Assembly (NCBI GenBank): GCA_013178185.1 | Contig: JABLXC010000027.1 | Span: 1-48,975 of the forward strand | DNA length: 48,975 nt | Direction of reading: 5' to 3' | DNA from: Anaerolineae bacterium | Lineage (GTDB): Bacteria > Chloroflexota > Anaerolineae > Anaerolineales > Anaerolineaceae | Part shown: piece after piece, positions 16,594-25,617 of the stretch | Layout: each line of letters starts with the position of its first letter | Position numbering within the stretch: position 1 is the first letter of the stretch | Notes under the pieces: model-generated | The model's input: the letters and a program-made list of their open reading frames with translations, nothing else | Told to the model about the DNA's origin: nothing | Database searches by the model: none | Position numbers and translations under genes: made by a program

Positions 16594-18747
16594 ATGCCCA
16601 TTGGTGGAACCCCTGTCCCAAAGCGAGAAATCATAGAATTAGTCATCCGGAATATTCCTGGCGACCAAATTCGAGAAATGTTAAATATCCAGGCTGAAAC
16701 CGACTTAAGGCGTAGGCTTGATGATTTCTCAAAAAATCAATTAGTGGAGGTTCTACAATCTACAGAAAATGGACATAATGCTCTTGAAGATACAAAAGCG
16801 AACTATCCATTATCTTCAAGCCCAACACTTTATCTGGTGTCGGTTAACTCCTGGCCAGATTTTCAGCACCTTCTTGAGACGACTACTGAACTTGCAGAAC
16901 AGATGCAAGAGGAAGCGATTCGATTTGGTTTGGATCGAACAGTAAGGTCAGTTTACATCATTACTCCTGCGAGAGAGTTTGTTACACAAATACCATTTCA
17001 AGAGATTCCTCTCGTTTATGAAAAGAAAATTGAATATGTGGTTTCTGATCCGGAGTCGGAGGACTTTGGAGAAGTTAATGTTATTTACAGTCTTGAAAAA
17101 GCAATTATCTGGTATAGCAGAGAGTTTAGGCATGCCCTTTTATTATGTGCGGATTTCCAAGCGGTTAAACCAATTCTGTATTATTGTAGAACATTGTTAG
17201 ACATTGGTTGGCAGCTTCCATATCTTTCCGAGGAAATGCTAGATCGTTTAGCAGAAGGAGCAAATCCAAGGACGGCCTCCTTTTCACGAATTGACGATGA
17301 TCCAATCGGTAATTTTGATGCCCAGTCTCTCACAATTTCAGATCCTTCTTTAGGAGAACTAAGATCCTATCGATCTCTTTCCGATGATCCCTCCCGACAG
17401 CAAACTTTTGGTTTTTATTCAAGTCATCCCGATTTAGTCCAAGGTGGAATGGGAATATCACGCCAATACGGCCGTATATGGACGCCAACACACTTACGAA
17501 AAGATTCCCTATTAGCCCTCTCTATCAACTTAATCCAGAAAACAGAACAGGAACTAAATAGGGAGGCTGATATTAATCCGAATGGGTTCATAGCGTACTA
17601 TCGACATGTGCCTGTAACCCTTGGTAGAAAAAAACTAAAAATTCAACAACGGTATTATTTCGAGGAATTGATAAAAGCGATAATTGGAGCTCGAAGGTCA
17701 CGTAGTTCAGAATTTCAATTCGATCCTGTTTTCGTTAGGAACCTGGTTGAACAATATCATTTCCTTGACATTGTTCCAGCACTAAATATTCACTGTGAAA
17801 ATTGCGGGGATAATATCGCTCGCTGTTCAATTTGTAATTCTCCTCTAACCCCTATTGTTGTAGATCACCAGCTCATTTTTCAATGCTCCACCCATCCTAA
17901 TGAGCATCAATATCAAGATAATGAGTTGTTCCCCTGCGACTGTGGAGCCAATATTGAGCTGACATTTTCGGCAGATATCAGGATTCTTCCCGGGGTACAA
18001 CTTCTAAAAGCAATCCACAGGTTTTTAGGCGTAATAGAGAATCAACAATTCGATGGTAGTTTTATTATCATTGGACATGTTTTAAGATTGCTCCCAAGAA
18101 ATAGAGTGGCAATCAACGAATATCATCTATCCGAATTCCAAATGTGGCAAACTAGGGCACATATTCACCAACGGAATATTTCTGATGAAAGAAAAAAACA
18201 ATATAGTCAGATACTTTGGCGCATAAAAGAAAAGTGCGCCCGAAACAATCGTCACTCCAGTAATGAAATTTGCAGTGGTTGCATGCGAGAAGTAATAACC
18301 ACGGCCAGGATAAAAACAGGTAATGATCTATGTCTTTCCAGATTGTTCGGATATGCTGTTGATGAGGAGTTTGACGGCGTTCATCATGGCCATGAGATAG
18401 CTGATATTCAATATCCAGATGTATGGATAAACACTGGAGAAGAAAAACGAATAGGGATCCACCTAAAAAGCAGAGAGAGATCAAAAGTTCGCGGTCTTGG
18501 AAGGTCGGTACCCTCAATCAAAGGACTTTATACACAGTATTGTCACTCTGCATATTTAGCAACAATTCAAGGCGTAGATCTAGATATTATTGGGGTGTCA
18601 ATTCCCAACACAATCAACGATGAAGTGAGAGAAGATTTTCAGTTTGTTTCTGGACAATTTGGTTATCCAGTAGTAATTCTTGACGAAGAAGATTGGTTCC
18701 GAATTGTTGATGCGGCTATTGAAAAAGCTGCGGTTGAACAGAATTAA
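16594..18747 (+). CDS. Multi-zinc-finger protein with possible nuclease core, unknown family
   Basis: A 717-residue soluble protein 92 bases after brxL on the same strand, so probably the last gene of the BREX operon. AAGGG upstream favours the ATG at 16594 over 16570. Cys clusters HCENCGDNIARCSICN (about residue 403), FQCSTHP and PCDCGANI suggest two zinc ribbons, with another CSGC further on. Near residue 610, HEIADIQYPDVWINTGEEKR followed by IGIHLKSRE resembles a PD-(D/E)XK nuclease core with His in place of the usual acidic residue before Lys. I recognise no family. DNA or RNA binding is likely; nuclease activity is a hypothesis. Confidence 0.6.
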   Translation: MPIGGTPVPKREIIELVIRNIPGDQIREMLNIQAETDLRRRLDDFSKNQLVEVLQSTENGHNALEDTKANYPLSSSPTLYLVSVNSWPDFQHLLETTTELAEQMQEEAIRFGLDRTVRSVYIITPAREFVTQIPFQEIPLVYEKKIEYVVSDPESEDFGEVNVIYSLEKAIIWYSREFRHALLLCADFQAVKPILYYCRTLLDIGWQLPYLSEEMLDRLAEGANPRTASFSRIDDDPIGNFDAQSLTISDPSLGELRSYRSLSDDPSRQQTFGFYSSHPDLVQGGMGISRQYGRIWTPTHLRKDSLLALSINLIQKTEQELNREADINPNGFIAYYRHVPVTLGRKKLKIQQRYYFEELIKAIIGARRSRSSEFQFDPVFVRNLVEQYHFLDIVPALNIHCENCGDNIARCSICNSPLTPIVVDHQLIFQCSTHPNEHQYQDNELFPCDCGANIELTFSADIRILPGVQLLKAIHRFLGVIENQQFDGSFIIIGHVLRLLPRNRVAINEYHLSEFQMWQTRAHIHQRNISDERKKQYSQILWRIKEKCARNNRHSSNEICSGCMREVITTARIKTGNDLCLSRLFGYAVDEEFDGVHHGHEIADIQYPDVWINTGEEKRIGIHLKSRERSKVRGLGRSVPSIKGLYTQYCHSAYLATIQGVDLDIIGVSIPNTINDEVREDFQFVSGQFGYPVVILDEEDWFRIVDAAIEKAAVEQN

Positions 18748-18782
18748 TGACATTCAACATGATCTTGGATTGGAATGAACAA

Positions 18783-18817
18783 AAAAGACCTTGAACTTTC
18801 ATTCAAGGTCTTTTTTT
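18783..18817. terminator. Bidirectional intrinsic terminator
   Basis: AAAAGACCTTGAA (18783-18795) pairs perfectly with TTCAAGGTCTTTT (18802-18814) around CTTTCA, flanked by A-tract and T-tract. It separates the end of the BREX strand from the convergent methylase-helicase gene and serves both directions. Confidence 0.9.
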
Positions 18818-21800
18818 CTAAATACCGAATCCCAATTGACCCTCCGGAACTACCTCCTTTCTCCTTGTCCGTCTGACCACCACCGTCTTCTGGCTCACCC
18901 AATCATCCCAAGTCATCACTTTCGGACCAGGAATAATCACCGCACTCGGGGTCGTCAAACTGCCCATTGGATTGTGGCTGACCTGCAGGTCATCAGCAAA
19001 CAAGGTCTGTAGGTCAGAGAGCTTTGCACCCTCCAGCACATCACGAGCAAGCTGAGTGAGAAAGTCGCCTTCTTCCTCCGGAACAATCGCACCTCCGACC
19101 TCATCCCCATAAACGAGCTGCGCGGCTTTCATCTTTTTTCCCATCAAGGCCAGCGCTGTGGCTTCCATCGCTGACGAGTACACCGAGAAAATCGCTTTGA
19201 CCGGCTGTGTCTGTCCCAAACGCCATACACGTCGCACGCTTTGCCACAACGTATAGAGTGAATATTCGATCTCGAAGAACACCACGGTTGAGAATTGCAC
19301 CAGGTCGAGGCCTGTTTCCACTAGCCGGGGGTTACAGATCAAAACATCGATGGTATTCACACGTTTGGCGATCCATTCTTCACGCTTGCGTGGGTCAACA
19401 TTCCCACTCAGGATGGAGACTCTCAGTCCGTTGGCTTGCAGCGGCATCATCACCCGATCTTGAATGTCGCGGGTACCAGTCTGGCGAACATAGACCAGCA
19501 CTTTTCGCCCTTGCTGCTTTTCAACCTTACAGAAATCAGCCAGCCAGTTCTCCTTCGGAAGCCATTTATGGCCATTCGGATTGATTGCCGGCAACTCCAT
19601 CAGCGGGACTTTTCGCACGCTTTTGCCCTCGCCGTCATCTACCTCATCGACCACCACAACCTCATCCCGAAAAGCAGAATTCGGTCGCGCCAGTGTCCAT
19701 TGAAGCCAGGTGGATAAGTAACGACTGGATTGGATAGCCAGTTGTTTCAAGCTGCTGTCCATGCTGTGATACTGCTGTCCCTGGTCATCAAGCATATCCA
19801 GGGCAACCACTTCCTCTTTATACGATGGCAGAGCCAGGTTCAGATCCTTCAGGCTCAGGAATATGGTGGTATCCAATAACCGGCTAACAATGGCCGGGCT
19901 AACACCCGGCTGTTCCTTGGCCTGGTTACGGTAGCGCCGGTTACCAGTGTACACGCCATCTTCATCGGCATCTTCATTACGCCTCCGTCTTCGGGTGGTT
20001 TCAAGCACTCCATACAACCGCGCCCAGCGCTTCTCGTCATGGAAAGCAAAATCACGACGGACACCATGGTTCAAGCGATGCAGCAACCAGAAAATTGAGG
20101 TGCTTTTGCCACCAAAGAATGTCCCGGTGAGCGTTAGCGTCCACTTCACCGCTGTTACCAGTTGATGGAACGCGACTCCCCGATCTGATGACTTGGATTT
20201 GAACTGATGGACCTCATCGGCTATCAGAAGCTTGAAAGCGCCCTTCGCATGTTTGGTGATGTACTCCGAAATGCTATGTCGCCTCGCCCCATTGAACTCA
20301 AACAAGGGTGTCCCACATGGACGTGTGCCCCATACCGAGTCACCGTTGGCATCAAGTTTCGTCCTCCCGTCTGCATCCAACTCCCAGCCAGGGATTCGAT
20401 TGTGACAGAATTGGCGTTTTTCTGCCAATTCAGAGGCGTCAGTTATCGGAACCACAAATCCGTCCTTTTCGACCATCACGACCTTACCACAACCAGGACA
20501 AGCACAGGCATCCACAATCTTTCCAGTCAGTGGGTCTCTCGCTTTCCTGGTGATAACTGCTGGCTGCCATCCTGCCCCAAACTTGGCAGAGGTGTGTGCT
20601 ACCACCGCCACCCATTTGGACTTTGGACCTCCTTTCATTTGAGCAGTGTCATAAGCTGCCTTATATTGATCCAGGAATTCACGGACTTCGTTCACATCAT
20701 AAGCTTCGTCACTATTCCGACCGATGCGACGGATTTCTCGTGCATACGCTCCTGGGATCACCTCCTCAATTTCGCGGATCCATTTGGGTACAAGGTGGGG
20801 AGGACAAAGCACGATTGCAGGATAAGCATTCAGCAGCTCTATCACGCCAGTTGATATTGTTGTCTTCCCAGTCCCCATTTCCGCCTGGCAGTTAGCCACG
20901 CCATTTTTACGAATTGAACGAGCCAATGCCGCTGCCGCATGTCTTTGCGCAGGAAGCAATCCAGCACGCTCTTGTCCGGGAAGGGCTTTTCGGTGCGTAC
21001 CAAGACTATCGAGGACTTCAATTTCGGTTGCATTCGGGTCCAGATTGTAGATGGGTTTATAGGTTTCCAGGACATGCGCAGCGATCTTCTCGCCGTGAAC
21101 TTTCATAAACTCTGAAAGACCTTTAACGTCCTGGATCACCTGGATACCATCCTGTTTCAGCACGGCCACCGTAGTAACAAAACGATCCTTGTAGGTTTCA
21201 ACGACTGTATCCGTTTCTTTAGCATCCGGCTGCTCAGTTTTTTCGACCACCTTGATTACTCGTCCCTTGATCAGCATTGGTTTACCCTCTTCATCAGTCA
21301 ACTTCACCGTGCCCATCATGCCAGAGGCCATGAGCATAGCGATATGTCCTTTCTTCAAGGGCATGACTGGTTGGGAGAGTTGAGCCAAACCACGCGTTGG
21401 GCGAATCAGGTCAAGCCAATCGCTGGCCTTATGGACACCTGCTTCCTTCGTGGCTTCAACCACCTCTTCCGGTTCCCAATCCGTTCGTTTGAACACTACT
21501 GGTTTGCCATTTGCACCTCGTAATGGTGCAGGCAACAGTTCATAGATAGGTTCAACAGCGGAATGGATGGGCTCCAGTTCAGTTGATGCCAGGCTTTGAA
21601 GCGAAAGAATCTCCTTGTCCATGGGTAGCTGGTAGAGCTTACGCTTGTAGGCCAACACCACCACCTGCTTGAATTTCTCGTACAATCCATCCGGAAACCG
21701 ATAGATCGTGATGGCTTCATAATAGCCGGCCAACATGCGAGCAACTTCAATCATTCCCAGGATTTTCTGTGGGATGATATAGGTCAGCAGCCCGCCACGC

Positions 21801-22198
21801 ACCAACTTGGAGGAGGTCGTCTTGAGAAAATCCCATTCCAGTCGTTTGCCTGCCCCACTGCCTTGGGTGGGGTGACCCTCAAAACGGTCAAATTCATAAG
21901 GCGGATTTAAATAGAGCCAGGAAATGCTTTCATCACTCAGAACACAAGCCTGCCAGGGAGCCTGGAAAACCTTATCCATCACGTTTTGAGCTTTCCCTGC
22001 TCGTTCAGGTGAGAGTTCAACCCCCCAGGTTTCGCAGTTGAGTGCGTTGCCCAAGGAAGAAGCGGCTTTTCCTTCGCCTGCGCAGGGATCAAATAACCGC
22101 CCTCTTTCGCTGGGCGGTTTCAGGTAAGTGCGGATGATCTCGACAACCGGTTCATCCGTGGGGTAGTACCCCATTCTTTCGATTGCTGGTGGACGCAT
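18818..22198 (-). CDS. DNA methylase-SF2 helicase fusion (DUF6094-like N-terminus)
   Basis: A 1126-residue protein. Residues about 1-230 are a SAM-dependent methylase-like domain with FDPCAGEGKAASSLGNAL (motif I) and YLNPPYEFDRFEG (motif IV), as in DUF6094 proteins of plasmids and integrative elements. An SF2/SNF2-type helicase follows: EMGTGKTTIS (about 441), LLIADEVHQF (about 657) and RRVWRLGQTQPVKA (about 991). A zinc-finger-like segment (CACPGCGKVV) lies between motifs I and II. AAGGAG precedes the ATG. It is the most downstream gene of the leftward cluster. Not BrxHI or DISARM by domain order; likely a mobile-element DNA-processing enzyme. Confidence 0.8.
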   Translation of the reverse strand: MRPPAIERMGYYPTDEPVVEIIRTYLKPPSERGRLFDPCAGEGKAASSLGNALNCETWGVELSPERAGKAQNVMDKVFQAPWQACVLSDESISWLYLNPPYEFDRFEGHPTQGSGAGKRLEWDFLKTTSSKLVRGGLLTYIIPQKILGMIEVARMLAGYYEAITIYRFPDGLYEKFKQVVVLAYKRKLYQLPMDKEILSLQSLASTELEPIHSAVEPIYELLPAPLRGANGKPVVFKRTDWEPEEVVEATKEAGVHKASDWLDLIRPTRGLAQLSQPVMPLKKGHIAMLMASGMMGTVKLTDEEGKPMLIKGRVIKVVEKTEQPDAKETDTVVETYKDRFVTTVAVLKQDGIQVIQDVKGLSEFMKVHGEKIAAHVLETYKPIYNLDPNATEIEVLDSLGTHRKALPGQERAGLLPAQRHAAAALARSIRKNGVANCQAEMGTGKTTISTGVIELLNAYPAIVLCPPHLVPKWIREIEEVIPGAYAREIRRIGRNSDEAYDVNEVREFLDQYKAAYDTAQMKGGPKSKWVAVVAHTSAKFGAGWQPAVITRKARDPLTGKIVDACACPGCGKVVMVEKDGFVVPITDASELAEKRQFCHNRIPGWELDADGRTKLDANGDSVWGTRPCGTPLFEFNGARRHSISEYITKHAKGAFKLLIADEVHQFKSKSSDRGVAFHQLVTAVKWTLTLTGTFFGGKSTSIFWLLHRLNHGVRRDFAFHDEKRWARLYGVLETTRRRRRNEDADEDGVYTGNRRYRNQAKEQPGVSPAIVSRLLDTTIFLSLKDLNLALPSYKEEVVALDMLDDQGQQYHSMDSSLKQLAIQSSRYLSTWLQWTLARPNSAFRDEVVVVDEVDDGEGKSVRKVPLMELPAINPNGHKWLPKENWLADFCKVEKQQGRKVLVYVRQTGTRDIQDRVMMPLQANGLRVSILSGNVDPRKREEWIAKRVNTIDVLICNPRLVETGLDLVQFSTVVFFEIEYSLYTLWQSVRRVWRLGQTQPVKAIFSVYSSAMEATALALMGKKMKAAQLVYGDEVGGAIVPEEEGDFLTQLARDVLEGAKLSDLQTLFADDLQVSHNPMGSLTTPSAVIIPGPKVMTWDDWVSQKTVVVRRTRRKEVVPEGQLGFGI

Positions 22199-22221
22199 TG
22201 TTCACTCCTTTACGAAAAAAA

Positions 22222-22278
22222 TCCCCGCAGGAGGCGCGTCCAACCCCTTGAGGGGATGAAAAGCGCCCCCTCCGGGGT
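22222..22278. repeat. Intercistronic imperfect hairpin
   Basis: CCCCGCAGGAGGCGC and GCGCCCCCTCCGGGG form an imperfect stem around an inner CCCCTTGAGGGG hairpin, between the leftward genes at 22307 and 22198. There is no clear T-tract. It could be an RNA processing or stability element. Confidence 0.4.
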
Positions 22279-22306
22279 GATGTAGTGAGTAGTTTTACTT
22301 GTTCAA

Positions 22307-23374
22307 TCAGATGGTCAGTGAGATTTCCTCCTGAGCTAATAACTCAGATATCAGGTCTTTCCAGTCAGCTTGCAGGTCAATTCTGGCACCAAGGATACAA
22401 TCGCCACCTGTGGCCAGATCTTGAACCAGCTTACGACTGCGAGCTTGTTTCCAAAGGGCTACTGACCATTCATCCAGGATCGGCACCTCCAGAGCTTCTT
22501 TGATTCGTTCAACGAAAAGCTGTATCAATTCCTTTCCTGGATCAGGTGTTCCTCGAAAAATAAGCAGATATGCACTGAGGTCTTCTGGTTCCCATTTTCC
22601 AGGAAGCGCAAGCCGAGATACAAACCCGACATGATGACTGGTGTATTCAGGCATGGCTTGCCAGGCTTGTTCATACTTATCAGTGGGAATCAGGGACACA
22701 TCGCTAACACCGTCCTGAGTCATTTGTAGGGATTTCCCGCACATCAGAGTCACTCGCAGCGACTCCAGGCTGGTCTTGTAACCTACCAGACCAATGTACG
22801 CCAGGTTGTGATCGGTGTCATAGGCATAGCCGGTGACATGTGCCATTGCTTGCCCGTTCCGAAGCTTTGGTACCGCTTCAGGAAATAGACGATCACCCGA
22901 TTTGGAATCCCCGCTTTCCTTCGGAACAATCTTCCAGACAACAATCCCAGAATTGACTCGAGCCAGTTCTTCGTTGACCTCTCTCAGAACTTCGTACAGA
23001 CCTTTCCAGGGTTGTGCTCCGGTGAAGGTGACGCTGGTTTCGCCGCATTGAATATGGATACTCCGGTCCTTTACATCGAGGATTGCTTCACCTAGAGTAA
23101 GAATTCGGTAGTTAGCTAACACTTGAGGAAGTTTCTCGCCTGATTTTGTGGTAAACAGGTAAGCACCGAGTTCCGAATCGTACTTAAGGAAACCGGCTTT
23201 ACCAACTGCATAATCATATGGGTAAGCTGCCCGTGTCAGTTCCTGACCGAGATCTTCTCTCGAAGGTAAGCCACTACCATCCTTAAAAGCAGCGATGATG
23301 ATCTTACCCTCCTTCTGCCTGGCGATAATGCGGTTCACTTTTTCGCACAGGTATTTGTCTTCATATGCATTCAT
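22307..23374 (-). CDS. Hypothetical protein of the mobile-element cluster
   Basis: A 355-residue soluble protein with no recognised family or catalytic motif. The start at 23374 (MNAYEDKYLCEKVNRIIARQ) is chosen because AGGAGGATCAC immediately precedes it; the open frame upstream has no support. The C-terminal half has a mixed helix/strand pattern with Trp-rich helices (DEWSVALWKQA). It lies upstream of the methylase-helicase on the same strand and is probably co-transcribed with it. Confidence 0.6.
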   Translation of the reverse strand: MNAYEDKYLCEKVNRIIARQKEGKIIIAAFKDGSGLPSREDLGQELTRAAYPYDYAVGKAGFLKYDSELGAYLFTTKSGEKLPQVLANYRILTLGEAILDVKDRSIHIQCGETSVTFTGAQPWKGLYEVLREVNEELARVNSGIVVWKIVPKESGDSKSGDRLFPEAVPKLRNGQAMAHVTGYAYDTDHNLAYIGLVGYKTSLESLRVTLMCGKSLQMTQDGVSDVSLIPTDKYEQAWQAMPEYTSHHVGFVSRLALPGKWEPEDLSAYLLIFRGTPDPGKELIQLFVERIKEALEVPILDEWSVALWKQARSRKLVQDLATGGDCILGARIDLQADWKDLISELLAQEEISLTI

Positions 23375-23583
23375 GTGATCCTCCTTTGGGTTTGATATGG
23401 ATTGAATAACCAACGTTTGTTTGAAGAAAGAGCCAACGTTTTTGTGCCTGTAGTGAAATGCCATACAGAACAGCAAAAAAGGGTCGGAAACGAAATGTTT
23501 GTGCACCTTTTTTACGGTCCTGTGTGTTGATCAAATTGACATCGAGGGTGATACAGATAACTTTCTGAGAGTACAGTTATGGT

Positions 23584-23603
23584 GTTTTAATAGTTATTAA
23601 AAC
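23584..23603. promoter_or_regulatory. Palindromic operator 1 upstream of the AbiEi gene
   Basis: GTTTTAATA-GT-TATTAAAAC is a perfect 9-bp inverted repeat. A lone half-site TATTAAAAC follows at 23613-23621. With operator 2 it probably binds the AbiEi antitoxin. The divergent intergenic region 23375-23686 holds nothing else recognised. Confidence 0.7.
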
Positions 23604-23658
23604 TCCCCATTCTATTAAAACTGATTGATTATCCATCTTGTTTTTAATGAAAATATAT

Positions 23659-23678
23659 GTTTTAATAAGTATTAAAAG
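23659..23678. promoter_or_regulatory. Palindromic operator 2 next to the AbiEi start
   Basis: GTTTTAATA-AG-TATTAAAAG repeats operator 1 with one terminal mismatch. It ends 8 bases before the ATG at 23687 and overlaps the ribosome site, so a bound protein would block expression. AbiEi antitoxins are known to bind inverted repeats and repress their own operon. Confidence 0.7.
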
Positions 23679-23686
23679 AGGTTATT

Positions 23687-24766
23687 ATGTTAAAAGAAGC
23701 AGATGTCTCTAAAAAAGGATTGCTTGCATTCAGGGAATGCCTTTCGGTTGTGCCATTCCTTACAATAGATTCCATAGAGGAGCTGCCTGCTAAAGACATG
23801 CCTGATTATCAAGCGATTGTTCGTGGAGAGGGATTCAAACAGATCATTTACCTTGAAATAAAAACTCTGGGAACTCCAAAAAGCACGAGAGAGGCGGTCA
23901 ATTTACTTGTTAGGCAGATTCAAAATGACCCTGCATCCTATGGGATACTTGTTGCGCCTTACATAGCCCCTAGTTCAGCTGCCATTTGCAAGAAATCTGG
24001 AATCGGATATGTCGATTTATCTGGAAATTGTTCCATTGCTTTCCAACAGATTTTTATCAATCGAGAAAAATCGGGGAATCAATATCCTTTCAAAACGGGT
24101 CTATCATCGATCTACTCGCCAAAATCTGAACGTATATTGCGTGTTTTACTCGTTTACCCGTATCGAACCTGGAAAGCAATCGATCTTGCGAAAGAAGCTC
24201 AAGTCAGTCTTGGTATGATCACTCAGGTAAGCAAAAAATTGATTGAAGAAGAATGGCTGAAAAAGACGTCGCAAGGCATCTCATTAACCCAACCAGAAAA
24301 TCTATTAGCAGATTGGAGCAATAACTACACCATTAAACGCAATGTCCAAAATAATTACTACTCAATGAAGCCGCTGCAAGATTTAGAAATCGAGATCGCT
24401 GATACATGTAGAATGATGAACATTCCTTATGCCTTGACTGGTTTTTCGGCGAGCAATCGTTTGGCCCCAATGGTCAGGGGTCAACGTGCAATGATATATG
24501 TCAGTCGGGATATTGATTTGGTGGCCGAAAAAGTTGGCTTGAAACCCGTCGAAAGTGGAGCCAACATCATTTTGATTCAACCATACGATGATGGTGTATT
24601 TTGGAACGCCAAGTCGATCGGTGATCTTGAAATCTCCGAACCGGTTCAGGTTTATCTTGATCTGAAACGTTACCCAGGACGTGGCGAAGAAGCAGCAGAT
24701 TTTCTATTTAGAGAGGTGATTAATCCAAGATGGCAACAACTAAAAATGAATATGATCGCCTCTTAG
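23687..24766 (+). CDS. abiEi: AbiEi-family antitoxin of a type IV toxin-antitoxin pair
   Basis: A 359-residue protein. Residues about 145-210 form a winged HTH (SERILRVLLVYPYRTWKAID, then VSLGMITQVSKKLIEEEWL). The C-terminal half (PYALTGFSASNRLAPMVRGQ, then AMIYVSRD) resembles AbiEi-type antitoxin domains. The N-terminal domain has PD-like strands (YLEIKTLG) of unclear meaning. It overlaps the AbiEii toxin gene by 37 bases, as expected for the pair, and two palindromic operators lie upstream. The family assignment rests on pattern plus gene pairing. Confidence 0.75.
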   Translation: MLKEADVSKKGLLAFRECLSVVPFLTIDSIEELPAKDMPDYQAIVRGEGFKQIIYLEIKTLGTPKSTREAVNLLVRQIQNDPASYGILVAPYIAPSSAAICKKSGIGYVDLSGNCSIAFQQIFINREKSGNQYPFKTGLSSIYSPKSERILRVLLVYPYRTWKAIDLAKEAQVSLGMITQVSKKLIEEEWLKKTSQGISLTQPENLLADWSNNYTIKRNVQNNYYSMKPLQDLEIEIADTCRMMNIPYALTGFSASNRLAPMVRGQRAMIYVSRDIDLVAEKVGLKPVESGANIILIQPYDDGVFWNAKSIGDLEISEPVQVYLDLKRYPGRGEEAADFLFREVINPRWQQLKMNMIAS

Positions 24767-25554
24767 TAGAGGCTGCGCACAGAGTACTTCTGGAAGTTGC
24801 TCGGCTTTTGTATGACTACCGAGACGGAATTGTGTTGGTAGGTGGTTCTGTTCCTGGATTATTATTTAACCAGGATGTTTCTGAACACATTGGAACAATT
24901 GATGTTGATGTCGCACTGGATCAAAATACCATCCAGGAAATCGGTTACCGCTCCATCATGCAATTGCTTTCCAAACGAGGATATGTTCAAGGGGATCAAC
25001 CGTTTATTTTTTATCGTACTTTACAGGTTGACGATCAAGAGATCACTGTTGAAGTGGATTTCTTGGCTGGCGAATATGGAGGGACGAGCAAGAAGCACAG
25101 AACTCAGATCGTCCAGGATATGCATCCCAGAAAGGCGCGTGCTTGTGATCTTGCCTTTCTAAACCCTATTCAAATAACGATAGAGGGTACTTTGCCAGAG
25201 GGTGGAAAGGATCGGGCTTCCATTCAAGTTGCTTCGATTGTCCCATTTCTCATAATGAAAGCGCAGGCCTTGAATAGTAGGCTCAAAGAAAAAGATGCCT
25301 ACGATATTTATTATTGTTTAACTAATTTTCCGAATGGGATGGATGCATTGGTTGATGCGTTCCGAACGTTTCCTGATCATCCCTTGATACATGAGGGATT
25401 AGCGATTTTATCTGAAAAATTTTCGGCCTCAGACTCTGTTGGCCCTGTATTTGCAACCAATTTTCTAGATGAAAATGATCCAGAAACTCGAGCACAGATC
25501 CAAAGAGACGCATATGAACGTGTGCAATATTTATTGAATGCACTTCTTACCTGA
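24730..25554 (+). CDS. abiEii: AbiEii-family nucleotidyltransferase toxin
   Basis: A 274-residue nucleotidyltransferase. The GS-x-D-x-D core appears as LVGGSVPGLLF followed by IGTIDVDVALD, and a third acidic strand as ITVEVDFLAGEYGG. The Lys-rich FLIMKAQALNSRLKEKDAYD is typical of AbiEii toxins, which inactivate the host by NTP transfer and abort phage infection. It overlaps the antitoxin gene and ends just before a bidirectional terminator. Intact. Confidence 0.8.
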   Translation: MATTKNEYDRLLVEAAHRVLLEVARLLYDYRDGIVLVGGSVPGLLFNQDVSEHIGTIDVDVALDQNTIQEIGYRSIMQLLSKRGYVQGDQPFIFYRTLQVDDQEITVEVDFLAGEYGGTSKKHRTQIVQDMHPRKARACDLAFLNPIQITIEGTLPEGGKDRASIQVASIVPFLIMKAQALNSRLKEKDAYDIYYCLTNFPNGMDALVDAFRTFPDHPLIHEGLAILSEKFSASDSVGPVFATNFLDENDPETRAQIQRDAYERVQYLLNALLT

Positions 25555-25586
25555 ACTGCTAATCACCTACTGAATCAGAAGCCATC

Positions 25587-25617
25587 AATGGAGGGAGTTA
25601 CGGCTCCCTCCATTTTC
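25587..25617. terminator. Bidirectional terminator between abiEii and dnaN
   Basis: AATGGAGGGAG (25587-25597) pairs with CTCCCTCCATT (25604-25614), loop TTACGG, followed by TTTCTT. It separates convergent transcripts. Confidence 0.85.

Noticed and set aside
18818-22198. Methylase-helicase as part of BREX (BrxHI) or DISARM
   Set aside because: Opposite strand beyond a strong terminator, wrong domain order, and no DISARM partner genes nearby.
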